From Malus domestica (taxonomy: Eukaryota; Streptophyta; Magnoliopsida; Rosales; Rosaceae): a stretch of DNA of 64,000 bases. The translations under genes and the position numbers were made by a program. The stretch is taken from assembly GCF_042453785.1 (NCBI RefSeq), contig NC_091675.1, positions 322,501-386,500 on the forward strand, read 5' to 3'. Below, in pieces: positions 22,511 to 35,740 of this stretch; the first letter of the stretch is position 1; every line of letters begins with the position of its first letter. A model generated the notes under the pieces. That model was not told the DNA's origin. It saw only the letters and a list, made by a program, of their open reading frames with translations, and did no database searches.

Positions 22511-25221
22511 ATGTCGCGGGTGGCGGGGAGACGGAAGCCGTGGAATGGGGGGTCGCAACTGCAGGGTGTGCATTATCCAGCACCACTTGCCACTCATGGG
22601 GAGGTCGTGAAAAACGCTGTTGTTTTTTGGGACACTCTCCGGCGCTTCCATTTCATGATCAACACCACCAAGTTTATGTAACTCTACCCTTCTTCTCCTT
22701 CTCCTATTTTTTTTTAAAAATTTTATGCTCCGCAAAATTAATTTATTCTTGGGGATTTGAGCATGATCAGAAAATTAATTTATATAACGCGGCTTTTTGT
22801 CCCATCTTTCTAATATTTGCATCTTTTGCCTTTTTTTTTCTCAAGGGTTCCTGTGATCGGAGGGAAGGAGCTAGATTTGCACATATTATATGTGGAGGTA
22901 ACAAGGAGGGGTGGCTTTGAGAAGGTTTGGCTATCTATTTTATCCAGATTTCTTCATTTCACTACATTGATTTATTATTGCCTTCAATTTAAAGATCAAA
23001 GAAATTCAAATGTGTTGATTATATATGTAGGTAGTTGCAGAGAAGAAATGGAGGGAAGTGGGCGGTATTTTCATGTTCTCCCCCACAACAACGAGCGCTT
23101 CGTTTGTGCTGAGGAAACACTACTCAACCCTTCTTTACCATTACGAACAGGTTCACTTTTTTAGGACACAGGGTCCTTTATCTACCCCAACACCCTCAGG
23201 TATTCATTTACTTCTTACTGCTCTGGTTTTTTACCCTCTTTTTTCTACTGATGCAATTGGCTTTTGCTTTTTGTATCTGGACTGCGGATATCATATGACC
23301 TTTTTGCTCATAAGTGCTTCCTTTTTCCGGTATCTTTTTGCTCTACCGGCTTTTGCCTTTATATTTTTAGTTTTTGTTTCTGCGTCTCGCATTGTTTCAG
23401 CATCTTCCATTTAGTAACCGTTCTGAGTCTGCAGAGAAACCAGAACTGGCGCTGGTGGAATATTCCCCCAAAGGCAAAGGGGCCAAAGGGGCCAAAGGGC
23501 GCAAACCCATAAATGGTTGTCCGCTTTTGGTCACTGATGAAGGTATATTGTAGGGTTCATTTTTTTCGATACCAAATCATATCGGATAAGGTGATTTCAA
23601 TACTCTTGTTTTTTATAAGGAATATGTAGCGAGGTTTATCATGTTATGTTGACCCCTGTGGTTGGTTCTCTACATGTAGGCGGTCCTTCCTCATTCACTG
23701 ATTATGTGACGTTATTAATTTTACAAACGTCGTAATTGGATTCTTATCATCATTTAAAAAGTATTTCTAAAAAAATTATTCGATTTAAAGACTGTTTTGG
23801 TCATCATATGAATTAAAAAGGTTAACGATTCATTACGAGGATGTTATTTGTTATCATATGTGTTAATTTATTTAACATATATGGATGACTAAACAATCTT
23901 TAAACTGAATAAAGTTCTTAGAGCCGACCTTTTAAGAATATTACAAAATCGAATAGTTTCAATTATAAAACGTTTAGACAATAATATAATGCAACATCAT
24001 TATAATGGGGAAGAATAAAGCTAAACACATAAGAATCTAAGTATTGTTGTTGTTACGACATTTTTGTTACTTTTTAATTATTTATTTATTTAAAATTATG
24101 TGCATGTAGAAAGCTGAGTGGATTTGAGTTTTTATTTTCCAAGGCCTCACTCCTATCTTATGTGACAAATATGCGGCTCCTAGCAATGCAGGCTCCATAT
24201 AAAATTATAACTTTTTGGCAGATATTTTGTACGTCACAATATGCATTGATGGATCGATATCACCGCACGCATATGACATGACAGATATGTTACCTCGTAT
24301 CATTCACAAATGAGGTTTTTGTTTGGAGCATGTAACTAAGATCTAGACCTGTTATCTATCTAATTTGAACTTAATTAAGGTTAATTAGCATAATAACATG
24401 TCCATGGTGATTTTTTTTTCAGGTACTGGAACAATTGATGGGAAATTCGATTGCGGCTATCTCGTTACGGTGAAATTCGGTTCGGAGACTCTCAGTGGAG
24501 TACTCTACCACCCTAACCAGCAGACTCTAGCCGCTTCTCCTAATCCAACTCCATCCCCCGAACCTGTCAATGCCATTGTACCCTACACCCCCCAAAGATC
24601 TGTTCGTGTTGCGGGTTCGAGGAGGAGGAGGAGATCAAGGAGGAGGACAGATCCCAACTACCCAAAACCCAACCGGAGCGGCTACAATTTCTTCTTTGCT
24701 GAAACGCATTTCAAGCTCAAGTCCCTCTACCCAAACAGAGAGAGGGAGTTTACCAAGATGATTGGCGAGTCTTGGAACAAACTCCCTGCAGAAGAGAGGC
24801 TGGTAACTACAGACAGATAACGTATATACTCTGTAGCAGGCATCTGTTGTACTATTGCAAAAAAAGGGGACAATGGGGCCCGTAGGAACTTTGTATTTAA
24901 CCGTATAGGATCCTTGTATTCTGAAGCAAAAAAGGAAATCAGTGAAATATACAAGAGATCCTTACGGTGAATACATGCCCCCCCCCCCAAAAAAAAAACT
25001 ATCCCCTTTTTGCTACAGTAAAACGGGATCCCAATTTAGCTGCTCCTATATATACATGGTTGCGTAATTTCCTTCTTTCATATACATATTTATCGCATTC
25101 TTTTGTCAATTATCAGGTTTACCAGAACATTGGGTTGCAAGACAAAGAAAGATACAAGAGAGAGTTAAAAGAGTACAAGGAAAATTTGCAGCTCAGGATT
25201 CAGGCTGGCCATGGAAATTAA
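22511..25221 (+). CDS. HMGB9: ARID/HMG-box DNA-binding protein, HMGB9-like
   Basis: A plant ARID-HMG protein that binds AT-rich DNA in the nucleus, as transcription regulator or chromatin factor. Six exons (22511-22677, 22846-22924, 23031-23199, 23435-23542, 24423-24802, 25117-25221) join cleanly into 335 residues. I took the ATG at 22511 (MSRVAGRRKPWNGG); an open frame continues upstream but has no family similarity. The ARID domain covers about residues 28-125, with VFWDTLRRFH, IGGKELDLHILYVEVTRRGG, KWREVGGIF, TSASFVLRKHY and LLYHYEQVHFF. A basic hinge (KGKGAKGAKGRK) follows, then the conserved GTGTIDGKFDCGYLVTVKFG block. The HMG box starts at about residue 242 (DPNYPKPNRSGYNFFF, REREFTKMIGESWNKL, YQNIGLQDKERYKREL), preceded by RRRRRSRRR. 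Its position matches Arabidopsis At1g76110 as I recall it. Intron 4 is 880 bp. Confidence 0.93.
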
Positions 25222-26181
25222 CTAGGTCGATTCCAGTTTGAGTTAGCTTTTCGGATGTTTGTCGAGAGAATAATGTAGCAGTCTCTGGTTTCCAAACAGA
25301 GTTTTTGCAACCATTTTGCTCTGAGACATGATCTAATTCTCAATCTTTAGTTTCAAACTTTCAATGCACAATGCACTTAGCAACTCCTTCCTTGTTTCGA
25401 TCTTTTTTATCGTATATTGTTAAGAGCATAGAGGGTGGATTTCAGTTTTTGTATGAAATGAAGCTCCATTGATATCTCATTTTATTGCAAATTGCGTTTA
25501 ATCCATTAGAAACAAGGGGGGAAACAGAATGTTGTATATTTACAACAATAAAGAACCAGCAATCGGGGAGCTCGTTTTTGAATAACTATTTTATCACGTT
25601 TATTTTATCCGGGAGGAAAACGTGGAATAAGAAATAGGAGCAACTGAAATGCTTATTTGGCTGAGACTTTGAACAAAATAGTAAAATTATTTTATGTTTA
25701 ATTTACTATATTGTCCATAACTTTAATTTTATTTATTTTTTGTTTGTTTTGTGAACAGGGTTAATTTGATCTTTTACCAACTTTCAATTACAAAGAGAAT
25801 TTGGTTAATAAGTAGCTTTAGAATTTTACAAGAGCTTTGTTCTCCTAAGCATCAAAAGACAGTAAAGAGAACGAATAAGATTTAGTTAAATCTCAACCGC
25901 TCACTCATAAAAATGATGCACAGGAGAGAATCATGAGGTTACCATATCTGAAATTAGTTACGACAAGTTGACCTTTAACATCAGGTATCTCATGATTTAC
26001 AAACCTCTTCACTACTCTCTCTCGCCTAATATTTTCCCCATGAAATTTTCGATCATCAAACATAATAAACCCCTCGCTGAACTGATTGGAAAACGTACAC
26101 AATCAAAGGATATTAAGGTTTCACTGATCGTGCAAACTTAATATAAAAGCAGCATCACCTTCAGGAAGATTGTTTCAGAAA
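25222..26181. other. Convergent 3' regions of the HMGB9-like and MED30 genes
   Basis: About 960 bp of AT-rich DNA between two convergent stop codons. Nothing beyond expected 3' untranslated sequence is recognised. Confidence 0.6.
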
Positions 26182-27664
26182 TCAGACGGAACAAGGACTT
26201 TGCCACGTTGAGATGTCAGTGATCAGATCCCGTAGTTGATCTATAAGAAATTTGATATACACATTCTTGTTCGTAAGCTCCTACAAAGAAAAACAACGTC
26301 AGTACAAACTTTTACAGAAATATTGGAGCAAGAAATGTAGCGCCCTTGAAAGATTAAAAATTCCAAACAAAGTCCAACCCCTCCACTAGCGAATCTATTT
26401 CTAGACATGGTATATGAGAAATCATCAACCATACCTTTCTCAAATCGGACGCTCGCTCATCCAACTTCTCAATTTCAGCTTGATCTGCCGGTGATTCTGA
26501 ACCAACAGCAGTTGAACTGGTTTTGGATGTTGCCTATTTTAAAATTTACAACTGTACGTTAGCTAACTATAAGGTTCACAAACTATGACATCTCAATGTG
26601 AAATAAAATCATTCCAATTAGATGCATACACACACATAAACTCAAGACAAACAACTATTCACGATCACAATATACCACTCTTATAACATTCCAGTTTTGG
26701 GATTTGGATCCTCTCCTGAGCTAACGGAGAGGATCCTCCTGACCAAGTGTTATGGCCCGTTGGATTTTCATCCAACGGCTACAAACAGGTGGGTCCTTTT
26801 AAAGTTATAATAATTATAGCCGTTAGATGAAAATCCAACGGCCCATAACACTTGGTCAGGAGGATCCTCTCCATTAGCTCAGGAGAGGATCCAAATCCCC
26901 AGTTTTGCACTGAAGCATTTGCTGCATTTCACGCAGTTTGGGATTACGGGTAAACGGAGCAAACATTTCGTTCAATTCAGCGGTTAAAGCTCGTCACTTT
27001 CATACACAAAATCAACAGAAATCTCTACTCATCCAGTCCAACACAGTGGTTCAATCAATCAAGAACTTCATTTATTTTCTTGATTTTTATAAATAAAAAA
27101 CACTGCACTGGATCCTCCATCACACAATTAACACTTGAAGAAATCACACTTTACAGGATCTTTGGCATTGGTTAAATATGAATACATAAACGTGATTATG
27201 CAGGCAATTTCAGTATTTAATTTGACAAGTATGGATGGAAAATTAACCAAATTAAAGAAAAGGGTGTCTGAAATCACCTTCTGAGAGTTGGGAATTGCAG
27301 CGAGAACGGCACGAAGCAAGCCCACAGAGTTCTTATACCGAAATCGAGCCTCCTCAAGAGCTCCTCCGGTGCCAGGACCACCAGCGCCAACTAAGTCTCC
27401 ATGTTGATGGGAAAAAGTGTTTTCGGAAGAAGACGAATCGCCGTTATTGACGCCGTTTGAGTGGAAAGAAGGGCCATTTGCAGTGTTAGAGGAGGCGGTG
27501 CCGGTGGTGGACCACAAGGTGGGGTTGCAGAGCTCGTCGTTCATGGAGGAGAGGATCTGGAAAGCTGCCTCGATAGTTTCTTCTAAATGCTTCTGGCCTT
27601 CCATTGCTAGCTCTTGCGTCGTCTTAGGGCTTGCTGTTAATTCATTCGAATCCTTCTCATCCAT
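26182..27664 (-). CDS. MED30: Mediator complex subunit 30
   Basis: A subunit of the Mediator co-activator that links transcription factors to RNA polymerase II. Three exons, 27664-27278, 26533-26435 and 26280-26182, give 194 residues, about the length of Arabidopsis MED30 (At5g63480, from memory). The start [10 protein letters not shown] leads into [20 protein letters not shown] and [17 protein letters not shown], the family's signature helix. A Ser/Gly-rich linker ([21 protein letters not shown]) precedes [20 protein letters not shown]. The C-terminal helix is [20 protein letters not shown], then [20 protein letters not shown] and STWQSPCSV. Intron 1 (26534-27277) carries a 199-bp hairpin MITE. 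The reading frame is intact throughout. Confidence 0.94.
26700..26898. mobile_element. Hairpin MITE with 9-bp target duplication (Mutator-like)
   Basis: A 199-bp element lies in MED30 intron 1, flanked by the exact direct repeat CCAGTTTTG at 26691-26699 and 26899-26907. The first about 82 bp and last about 82 bp are inverted copies with only about three mismatches, leaving a loop of about 35 bp. The first 25 bp of the ends are perfect. A 9-bp duplication with long inverted ends is the hallmark of Mutator-like elements. The transcript of the intron would fold into a long, nearly perfect double-stranded stem. Confidence 0.92.
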
Positions 27665-28050
27665 TATTTTCGACTCTGTTGTCTGTTGACGAACGATTGA
27701 GAAGGATTCTGAGACGAGAGAGAGAGGAGAGAGAGAGCGAGACTGCGCGACGGAGAGCGACAACGGAGAGGGGAAAAGTGTTTTGGCAGATGGGCCAAAA
27801 GCCCAATAAAACAGGAGTTTTTTACGTGTTGAGTTGTGGATCTTATGTTATTGGGTCTTTGCACTGTTTATTTATTTTTTCAAATATTGTTCGGGGACAT
27901 TCGACCGAACTAGCATATATTTTCGGCAGTAACCTACCGAAAAAAATAAAATAGATGATATTAAATCTACATTTGTGTATTTAATTTGTTTCACTGGAGT
28001 TTAGTACAAAATGGAACATCTGAATCGCCGAAGAACTACCATGGTTGAAA

Positions 28051-28090
<40 letters not shown>

Positions 28091-28800
28091 AGTCTGAAAC
28101 TGCAACCATCTTTTGTTATTTCTCATCAATCATGTGTTCCAAAGAACCCTCATCCATCATTCCCGTGCTGCAGGTCTTAGTTTGAAAGTGGCGATGGCGT
28201 ACATGAAGTATATTAACTTGCTGGCGTCGGAGCAGGGTTGTCCAATTTGAAGGAAGCTTGTCGGAGGTTAAACTTGGCATGCCTCGGACGTTGACATCAA
28301 GAGGCAGTAACCGGTACTCAATATCGAGCTCTCTGAACACTTTGAGTAACACTTTGTCCTTCCCTCGGCAAAATCGTTCCGCAATTTTGAATATTTGTAG
28401 GATAAGGATACGGGGAAATTAGGTTGGTGGCTTCTTGGTTTTGAAAAAGATGGATTTTAGTTGGGATGGTGAGATATTACATATCAGGTTGGTGTTTTGA
28501 ATGAATTTTCGTTGATTGGGCAATCTAATTTGATATATTCAAATCCAAACCAGGAGACATGAATTCAAACTTATCAACACTACGAATGGCTTCAAATAGG
28601 CACGAGACAGTTTTCCCACGAAGAGTCTGAACATTTACTTTAGATTAACAGAACAAATTCCAACGGAGCATATATAGAGTCGGAGGGAAAGAAATGACTT
28701 GTGAAGAGATGATTTACAGACGTATTAGAAACAAAATCCTCTCGCAAGTCTTTGGTACGATCAGCCGCGTCACATCACTCGTCTGCCTAAGAATTTCTCC
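27665..28800. other. Spacer between MED30 promoter and kinase 3' end
   Basis: Contains the MED30 upstream region with GA-rich leader sequence around 27700-27770, a TA microsatellite at 28053-28087, and presumed kinase 3' untranslated sequence. A 78-residue minus frame at 28116-28352 has no recognisable motif. Confidence 0.55.
28053..28087. repeat. (TA)n microsatellite
   Basis: A pure TA dinucleotide tract of about 35 bp. It is likely length-variable between individuals. Confidence 0.95.
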
Positions 28801-31800
28801 TCATTTGGCACTACCATCACCGCCTTGCTTGAAAGTAGGTACTACTTTAGCTGATTTTCCCTTTCGTCTATCCTCACTTCCCTTTGCAACCTGTAGCGTG
28901 CCAAGACATATTACAATTGCTCATTCGGAACGGAAAGGATAAGGAAGCATAAGGACGAGTGTTGGATCTTTTTCCCCGTACCTTCCTGGCCAAGTGCTGC
29001 AACATATTTACAATTTCTGAAAATTCCGGTCTCAATGATGGGTCTTGCTGCCAGCATCTCTCCATCAGTTCCATCAGCATTGGATTCGTGTGGCTCGGAA
29101 TTGTAGGCCTCAGACCCTTCTGGACTACGCCAACTGCTGCTTGTAACGGAGTTAAGTTCTCGTAGGGAAGCTGACATTTCAGTCACAAAACACAGACAGA
29201 GGATGGTGTGAAGTCTGTGCAACCATGAACTAGTTTAAAGATAAACAAAAGCATTAACCGGAATAGTTTTTCATGGTATAAAAGAGATTACCTTCCCTGT
29301 AAGCAGCTCCCAGAGAACAACCCCAAAGCTAAAAACATCAGCTTTATGATTGTATGGCCTATGTTCTATAACCTTCCGTAATCAACAGAAAGCAATCATG
29401 TGTCAGACACTAGTGTGATATCCATATGCTTAATTCCAATGAAGCAAATAAATGGTTTAATACTTAACAACAAAGGATAAATATCTAGGGAAAACAGACC
29501 TCGGGAGCCATCCAACGGTAAGTGCCAGTTTCTGCAGTCATAACACCAGACTCTGCCCGTACTCTAGCGATGCCGAAATCAGCTACTTTCACTACCTGTC
29601 AACAATAATTTCAAACTTAAAGAAAATCAAATTAATTAAATTTGATCACCATGTTAAATCTACACACACTTTAGAATAACCTGATAAGCTCCTGTCAAGA
29701 AAGAGATGTAACAAGGACAAGAACGCATGCGTCCTGCCCATGCCTCCTTTTAGTTTTGAGAAAAGTATAATAAATAAAAGCACATATAAATGCAGCATAT
29801 TTAGGAGACACAAAGAATCTATTACTCCAGTTCCGTCCATCAAAAGATTAGCAGCTTTCAAGTCCCTATGGATTATATTGTTTTGGTGCAAGTAGTTCAT
29901 TCCCCTGGAAACATCAATTGCGACTCTGAGCAAGGACAGAAGTGATAAAACACCCCTTTGCTTATGCAGAAAGTCATACATACTTCCACCAGACAGAAAT
30001 TCTGAGAACGAAAAAGAAATATAAAAAGGCATAACTCAAATTGAACAGAAAACCATGTGTGGGCATAAACAAATATAAATAAATAAATTACAAAAGCATG
30101 GTACTGAATGTGCACATAATTCATCCAAAATTACCAGTAATGATGCAAAGCTTAGGAGGTTTAGTGCATGCCCCAATAAATTGAACGACATTCTTGTGCC
30201 GAACTTTTCTGCCAAGACAAAACAAGTTTGAGAAGTGCAAGATTAAATGCATGAAACACGATTTTGAGAGCAGCCTTTCTCCCTCTTGAGCATTTACCTT
30301 ATTAATGAAAGCATTAAGATGCACAACGAGAGTGCTTAAAAAACAACAACAAAGAAAGTACAAGGGAACTCAGAGCCTGGAGTAAGGATGTGCTGTGACA
30401 TTACCGACCTCATAATATAGACTTCTTGAGTAAACTCCTTCATAGTTTCATTCAGGCGCTCAGTGCTAAGAACTTTAATAGCCACATCTCGACCACAGTA
30501 ACTACCTTGATACCTGTGTCAATTAACCTAGCTATTTAACAAGTACTCATTTACCAATTAAACATGGCCTAGCATGTTTAGTGTTGACAGAACTTACAAA
30601 TCACCATTCGATCCAGATGCAATTTTCTCCTCATATCTCAACATGCTTGCATCAATTTCCCAGACATCCTTTTCCTCATTGAGTGTGCTTACATGATCAT
30701 TAATAAACTCCATTCCAGTCTCTTGATCCGGAGGAGGAGAAATGATGTTACAGTCCAATGAAGGATTCTTCTGCAATACAAATATCATGCTTAATCGACA
30801 ATAATTAGAGAATGAAAATTGTTATCAGTAATCGGAATCTATAAAAAAGTTAAGTTCGCACTAAAGGACCTACCTCATTCCATGGTATTTGTTTTGCCAG
30901 TGCATGCCTAAGCCTCTCAGTTTCCTACAAATTTACATTAAACATGTATGTCAAGCAGTTTATCATTGTTTTGTAGCAGAATATGAACACGGCAAGCCAA
31001 TACCTCACATGGCCAACCATCAACAACAAAGACATCCAAAGAGTAGCCATCTGTTGTGGAATAAGCATGTGCTTCTTGAATGTTCAATCCAATGTCAGAT
31101 AATAAGGATGTCAACTGATGCAAAACATAAAATTTTGAACAGTAAATTAGAAACGTTGTTTGAATACACAAACTATCATTTTTCTAAAAGGAACAACCAT
31201 AAAAATATTACAGAAAACATTTCCAAACGGAACTAACTGAAATGTTCTACACATAAACATCAATTTTGTCAATTTTATCTGCAAAAATATAAAGACGAGA
31301 TTCCCTTGGGACAATTTATGGCACAAGATATGGCGGGACAAATAAAATACAGTATAGATCAACCTTGACTTTGATAGTGAACTCTACTGATAACGATTTA
31401 CTTGAATCTCAACAAACCACCCACCATGATTGACTAAACAGGCTACCTCTTATTGATAACCTGAGTGGGTTTAACATAGAGTGCCAAAGGATTCGAGACA
31501 GTCACAAGCCTTCCAGACCCTCTGAAAAGGTCAAGAATCAGAGTGAGCATCAGGGCGACGATACACTTTGAGGAAGTAATCTTTAAGCATAACAACATTG
31601 GGTGGAGGGATGGGACCAGGGCCCACTATAATTTCCTAAAACAAGTGCATGCCATCCTCACTATTTGTCGGAATTTCAAATATGAAGCTAAAGAATATCA
31701 AATATGAAGTTAAACAATAAACACCTTATATATGTCAGAAGATTCGGAACTGTAAGTGAATCACATCACATACTATGCAGAACGTATGTTGAAAGAGATT

Positions 31801-33670
31801 ATAAAAATCCTAAGAAATGCTTAACATGTTAACAATAGTTTACATCATCGGGAAATATCAACAAAGATGATGTAAATTGAAAACCACAATATATTGATTG
31901 ACATTGCAGAACAGCAATGTTAAGGATATATTAAAAGGGGGACAACAAATCTACCTCACTGAGGAGTTTGGGCTTGTCATTCGTGGAAATAGTAATTTCA
32001 TGCATCGACCTGTAAATTTGAAGTATAGCAAAGTTAATCAGATAAGAACAATGTAAAACTATAGCAATCATTTATCTGCTGTAATTCCTTCCTGTCAAAG
32101 ATCTTCTCATACACAGCGAAGTCATAGGAGACATTCCTATATACATATAGAAATGATAGGTATAGAAGGCAGTACGGATAATGTAAGTCGGGAACAGATA
32201 ACATTGTACTGCAAAATGGAGAAGTATCTTCTTTCATGTACACCATCGTGTGAAAATGATGACAATCATAAAGACCGTATTTCAGACCTACATACCTTGT
32301 AAAAAGTTGACTGGCATACACAGAGTTATCGCCCTGGTCAACGTGTAACTGTTCAGCTTCAAGAGCAAGTTGAAGGTCTGGTGACAAACCAAAAGCTGGC
32401 GGTGGATGACTGAAAGCATAAGATATGGAAAGAACGTGTCATATGAGAGATTAAAGATCAATGTATTCAAATTTCAATAGAGAAAGCGAACTCCAAATAA
32501 ATATTCATATAACCGTGCCTCTCTTTGCTGGCAGCAGCAGAACATTGAGCATTCGCTTTCCTCGATGAATTTGAGCCGGAAGCAGAACGAACCTGCATAA
32601 AAAATTGGCTAAGCAAACAACTTCCAATGCCAATAATTCCGAGACCAAGACGAACTTTACCTGCACAAGACGAACTTGGACTGCAGGTCTAGTGGCCGGG
32701 TCATGCGCCATATGCAGTAATCTCTTATGCATCAGAACATCTTGTGCCCTCTCCACATTCACATCCAACGCATATCTTCGACAACAAAATCACATCAAAA
32801 ATGCAATCGTGCAAGCAAACGTTCCGACCGAAGATTAAAAAATAATAATATACTAGCACTGATACGTATACCAACAAAAATTAATTCATTACGTAAGACA
32901 ACAAAAATAGTGAAATGGGAAACATGTGCGTGCCCGACTGAAAAAGAACAAAACATTTATATACTCGAAGGACACGTATATGTATTTGAGTCGGCGGGTC
33001 ATATGTTTTTTTTTTTTTTTTTTTAGGCAGGTGGGAAGGTGATGAATTTATAATACATACACAGCCAAATAATAAAAGTAAAAAATTAAATTGGAAAAAA
33101 AAAGTATCTTTTCACAACTTTTTGGCTTAAAAAGTTTTAAGCCTTGCCTTTCTTTCTTCCAACCAAAAAAAGTTAAAAAAGGTTTGGTTTTCTCAGCAAT
33201 CAAATTATGGCCACTTTAAATCCTTCCCTATTCAGCATCAACTGCACAATTTCAACGAAAGGTGACGAATTTACGCTCAAAATTCAAGGATTTATTAAAT
33301 TTAATCAGTCATGCGACAGTGACATCTTTTTTAATCCATCTATTTTTCCAAACAGAACCAAAAAAGAATCATCAAAGATTCTGATCAAACCAGAATCAAC
33401 AAGGAATATGCAGTTCCACCGATTACAATTTAGAGAGAGAGAGAGAGAGAGAGAGAGCGCGCGCTAGGGTTCTGAAGGTTACCTAGTGGGGAGGCGACTG
33501 AAATGGGCCCACAGTTCATCTTCGAAACCAGGAACCTTGGCCTCTCCGACATCGGAGTCCTGGAGCCGACCAAGGACTTCATTGTAAATGCTCACTTTCA
33601 GCTTCTGCTTTCGGGTCGGAGCGGGCAAAAAGTCAGCGGGCCTGTTACAGAAACTCTCGGTGTCTTCCAT
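28801..33670 (-). CDS. Raf-like ACT-domain protein kinase, STY8/STY17/STY46 group
   Basis: A cytosolic Ser/Thr(/Tyr) kinase; Arabidopsis members phosphorylate chloroplast transit peptides. Fifteen exons: 33670-33483, 32775-32661, 32592-32514, 32395(or 32409)-32296, 32009-31955, 31114-31004, 30924-30874, 30770-30598, 30513-30409, 30208-30135, 30001-29826, 29595-29500, 29372-29292, 29170-28982 and 28890-28801. The product is about 560 residues. The N terminus has the group motif [20 protein letters not shown]. The ACT domain follows ([35 protein letters not shown]). The kinase domain shows a glycine loop ([11 protein letters not shown]), VAIKVL lysine, [13 protein letters not shown] and MAPE. 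The tail is [17 protein letters not shown]. The start of exon 4 is ambiguous: the strong acceptor at 32409 breaks the frame, whereas a CAG at 32396 keeps it. Locus memory suggests STY17 (At4g35780) or STY8 (At2g17700). Confidence 0.92.
33432..33457. repeat. (GA)n microsatellite in kinase intron 1
   Basis: A GA tract of about 26 bp lies just inside the first kinase intron, about 25 bp from the exon 1 donor. It is simple sequence with no further signal. Confidence 0.9.
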
Positions 33671-35088
33671 GATTCTTCTTCGCGATCACCATCCACGGCA
33701 GCACATAACCGAGTCCGCGTAAGCAAAAGCCCCTCGGTCGGTCCCTCCCTCTGCCTCCTGGACCTGGTTAGTGCTAGTTGTACAGGAACAAAACGACAGC
33801 GGGTTTCCTAGTGTCTTCGCTTGTACGGAAAGAAACAGGAATGGCTACCGATTTTGAGCCCGTGGTTTAATTTTGGTTTCGGTTTTTGTGTGTCTGTGTC
33901 TGCCCCTTTGGTTGTCGGAATTTTTAAGAAGAAGGTTAATTAATAGTCCGTAGGGAGCGCAATGCGCACCCCACGCGAAGTTCGTGTCAATTGATGTTGA
34001 CGTGGATTCTTAACAATTGCCTTATTCTTCTTCTCTTTGCTTTGCTTATATCATCCACCACTCACCGAAACACCGCCTGCTCTTATCGTTATTGGATTCA
34101 TCCTCCATTAAAAAACTACTTAACGATAATCCTTCAGTAATTAAGATTATATTTGTTTCCTATTGGATTAGGACCTTTACAAGTTAATTAAATTAGAGTT
34201 ATTAATTCTCTAGCTTCATTCGTTGATAGCATCACCACGGGGCCCCGCCTCCACTCAAAGCCAATCAGCTTCGCCGGAGTGTCTCATTTCCACGCAACCT
34301 TATGCGTTTGGTAAAATATAGGTCTTTGTTTATTGGTCTGTCAACTTCAATTTTTTTCTTTCTAATTGGTGGAGGTTTATCCAAGCTCACCTATTTTATA
34401 CTCGGCTGTATAAGAAAAGGATTTTGATAAAAATGATATATTGTCATTGTGATGTTTGAGCTACGAGTTATGTAAAATAAATCTTATATTAATGGTTGGA
34501 GACTTTGCATAACGAAAGTCCTCGATAAACACCAAGACATTTCTCTGTTATTCGTTTGGCTACATTTTTAATATAAACTTTTGTTTTAATCTGTCACTTA
34601 GGTTTTTTTGTGAACTCTGATCAAATCGCATACGTTCGATACTAAAATGTCCGTGCTTAGAATCCTCTGTGATACCATACCATAGTTCCCCTGGAAACTT
34701 GCCTGATACATTTACTGCTTGTTTGCAGGAGATGTTTTATTTATTTTATTTGGATGCGAGTAACAATTTTCATAGGCATTCATGCAAGTCAATTGTGGTA
34801 TGGTGGGTGCTATTTCATGAAGAAACCAAAGCTTTACTATTTTATTGGATAAAAAAGATGATTGATTAATCTAATCTAAGATTCTAAATAGTAAATAGTG
34901 GTATGAAACATGCAGCATGGTTGTGCTTGTGGATGAGATTATCGGACCCACGTGTCTGACATTGGCAAACATCTTGGCCACTTGGCGGACACGCACCAGG
35001 CTCCAAAGAACTACTACTACTCATCCAATCTGAATATGATGATGGCCACTGAGGTAGCAGTTATTCACATTTTAGTCCTCAAACAAAA

Positions 35089-35114
35089 TAATAATAATAA
35101 TAATAATAATAATA
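35089..35114. repeat. (AAT)n microsatellite
   Basis: A trinucleotide AAT/ATA tract of about 26 bp in intergenic DNA. Confidence 0.9.
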
Positions 35115-35469
35115 GTTAATTGTGTTGTTTGAGCATTTTAATCAAGTAATGGGGGTTTCAGCCAATTATAATCGGCCATTATATACATTATCGGGCTCAG
35201 TACAGGCATGACCAATCCAGAGGAGATGATGGAGATTAGAGATTGGGTCTCTTACCTTATAAAAAAGGTTGGGCTAGCTTCTTTTTTAAATTTTAAATTA
35301 AGTAGGCCCACAAATTAAGGTTGGGCTGGCTTCGCCTTGAGGCTGTTTTCAGGCTCCTGGAGTTCGGGTTAGGTCCGCAAGTGACAAAAGTCAAGCGGCC
35401 AGGTCAAAGTTATAAGCCCATATTGAGTTTGGAGAGTAGGTCAATACATGTTTTGTGATGTAAAATTGG

Positions 35470-35645
35470 TTTTTTTTTTAACAAATGATATTATCTATAC
35501 TAAGATAGCGAGAAAGTGGACTAAGTCTCACAATAGACTAATAATAATATGATTCAAATTCACCTTTAATGAGAATTGAACCTAAAATATCTAACTTACA
35601 AATGATGATGAATACCACTAAACTGTAAACTGTAGTACTAAGTGG
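35470..35645 (-). mobile_element. SINE-like repeat, family C copy 2
   Basis: Minus-strand copy of the family seen at 17850. On the plus strand it begins with a T-rich tail and aacaaatgatattatctatac, passes a block similar to gagaattgaacctaaaatat (B-box region), and ends near gtagtactaagtgg (head). Confidence 0.6.
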
Positions 35646-35740
35646 CGATGTAAATTTGGTTATTGAATTGAAAACAATATGGTCATCGAACAGTCCCTTA
35701 AGGAGCTAAACAATATTTTTACATTTGTAAAGAGTTCAAT

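Noticed and set aside
22321-22920. 199-residue frame overlapping the HMGB9-like gene start
   Set aside because: It reads in a different frame across exon 1 and intron 1. The spliced frame from 22511 shows ARID and HMG-box motifs.
28116-28352. 78-residue minus frame between MED30 and the kinase gene
   Set aside because: There is no recognisable motif or splice context. It is probably kinase 3' flanking sequence.
34215-34310. GC-rich patch resembling part of the plastocyanin promoter (gatagcatc ... agccaatcag)
   Set aside because: Only two short blocks match and no photosynthesis gene follows. It is more likely part of the kinase upstream region or chance.
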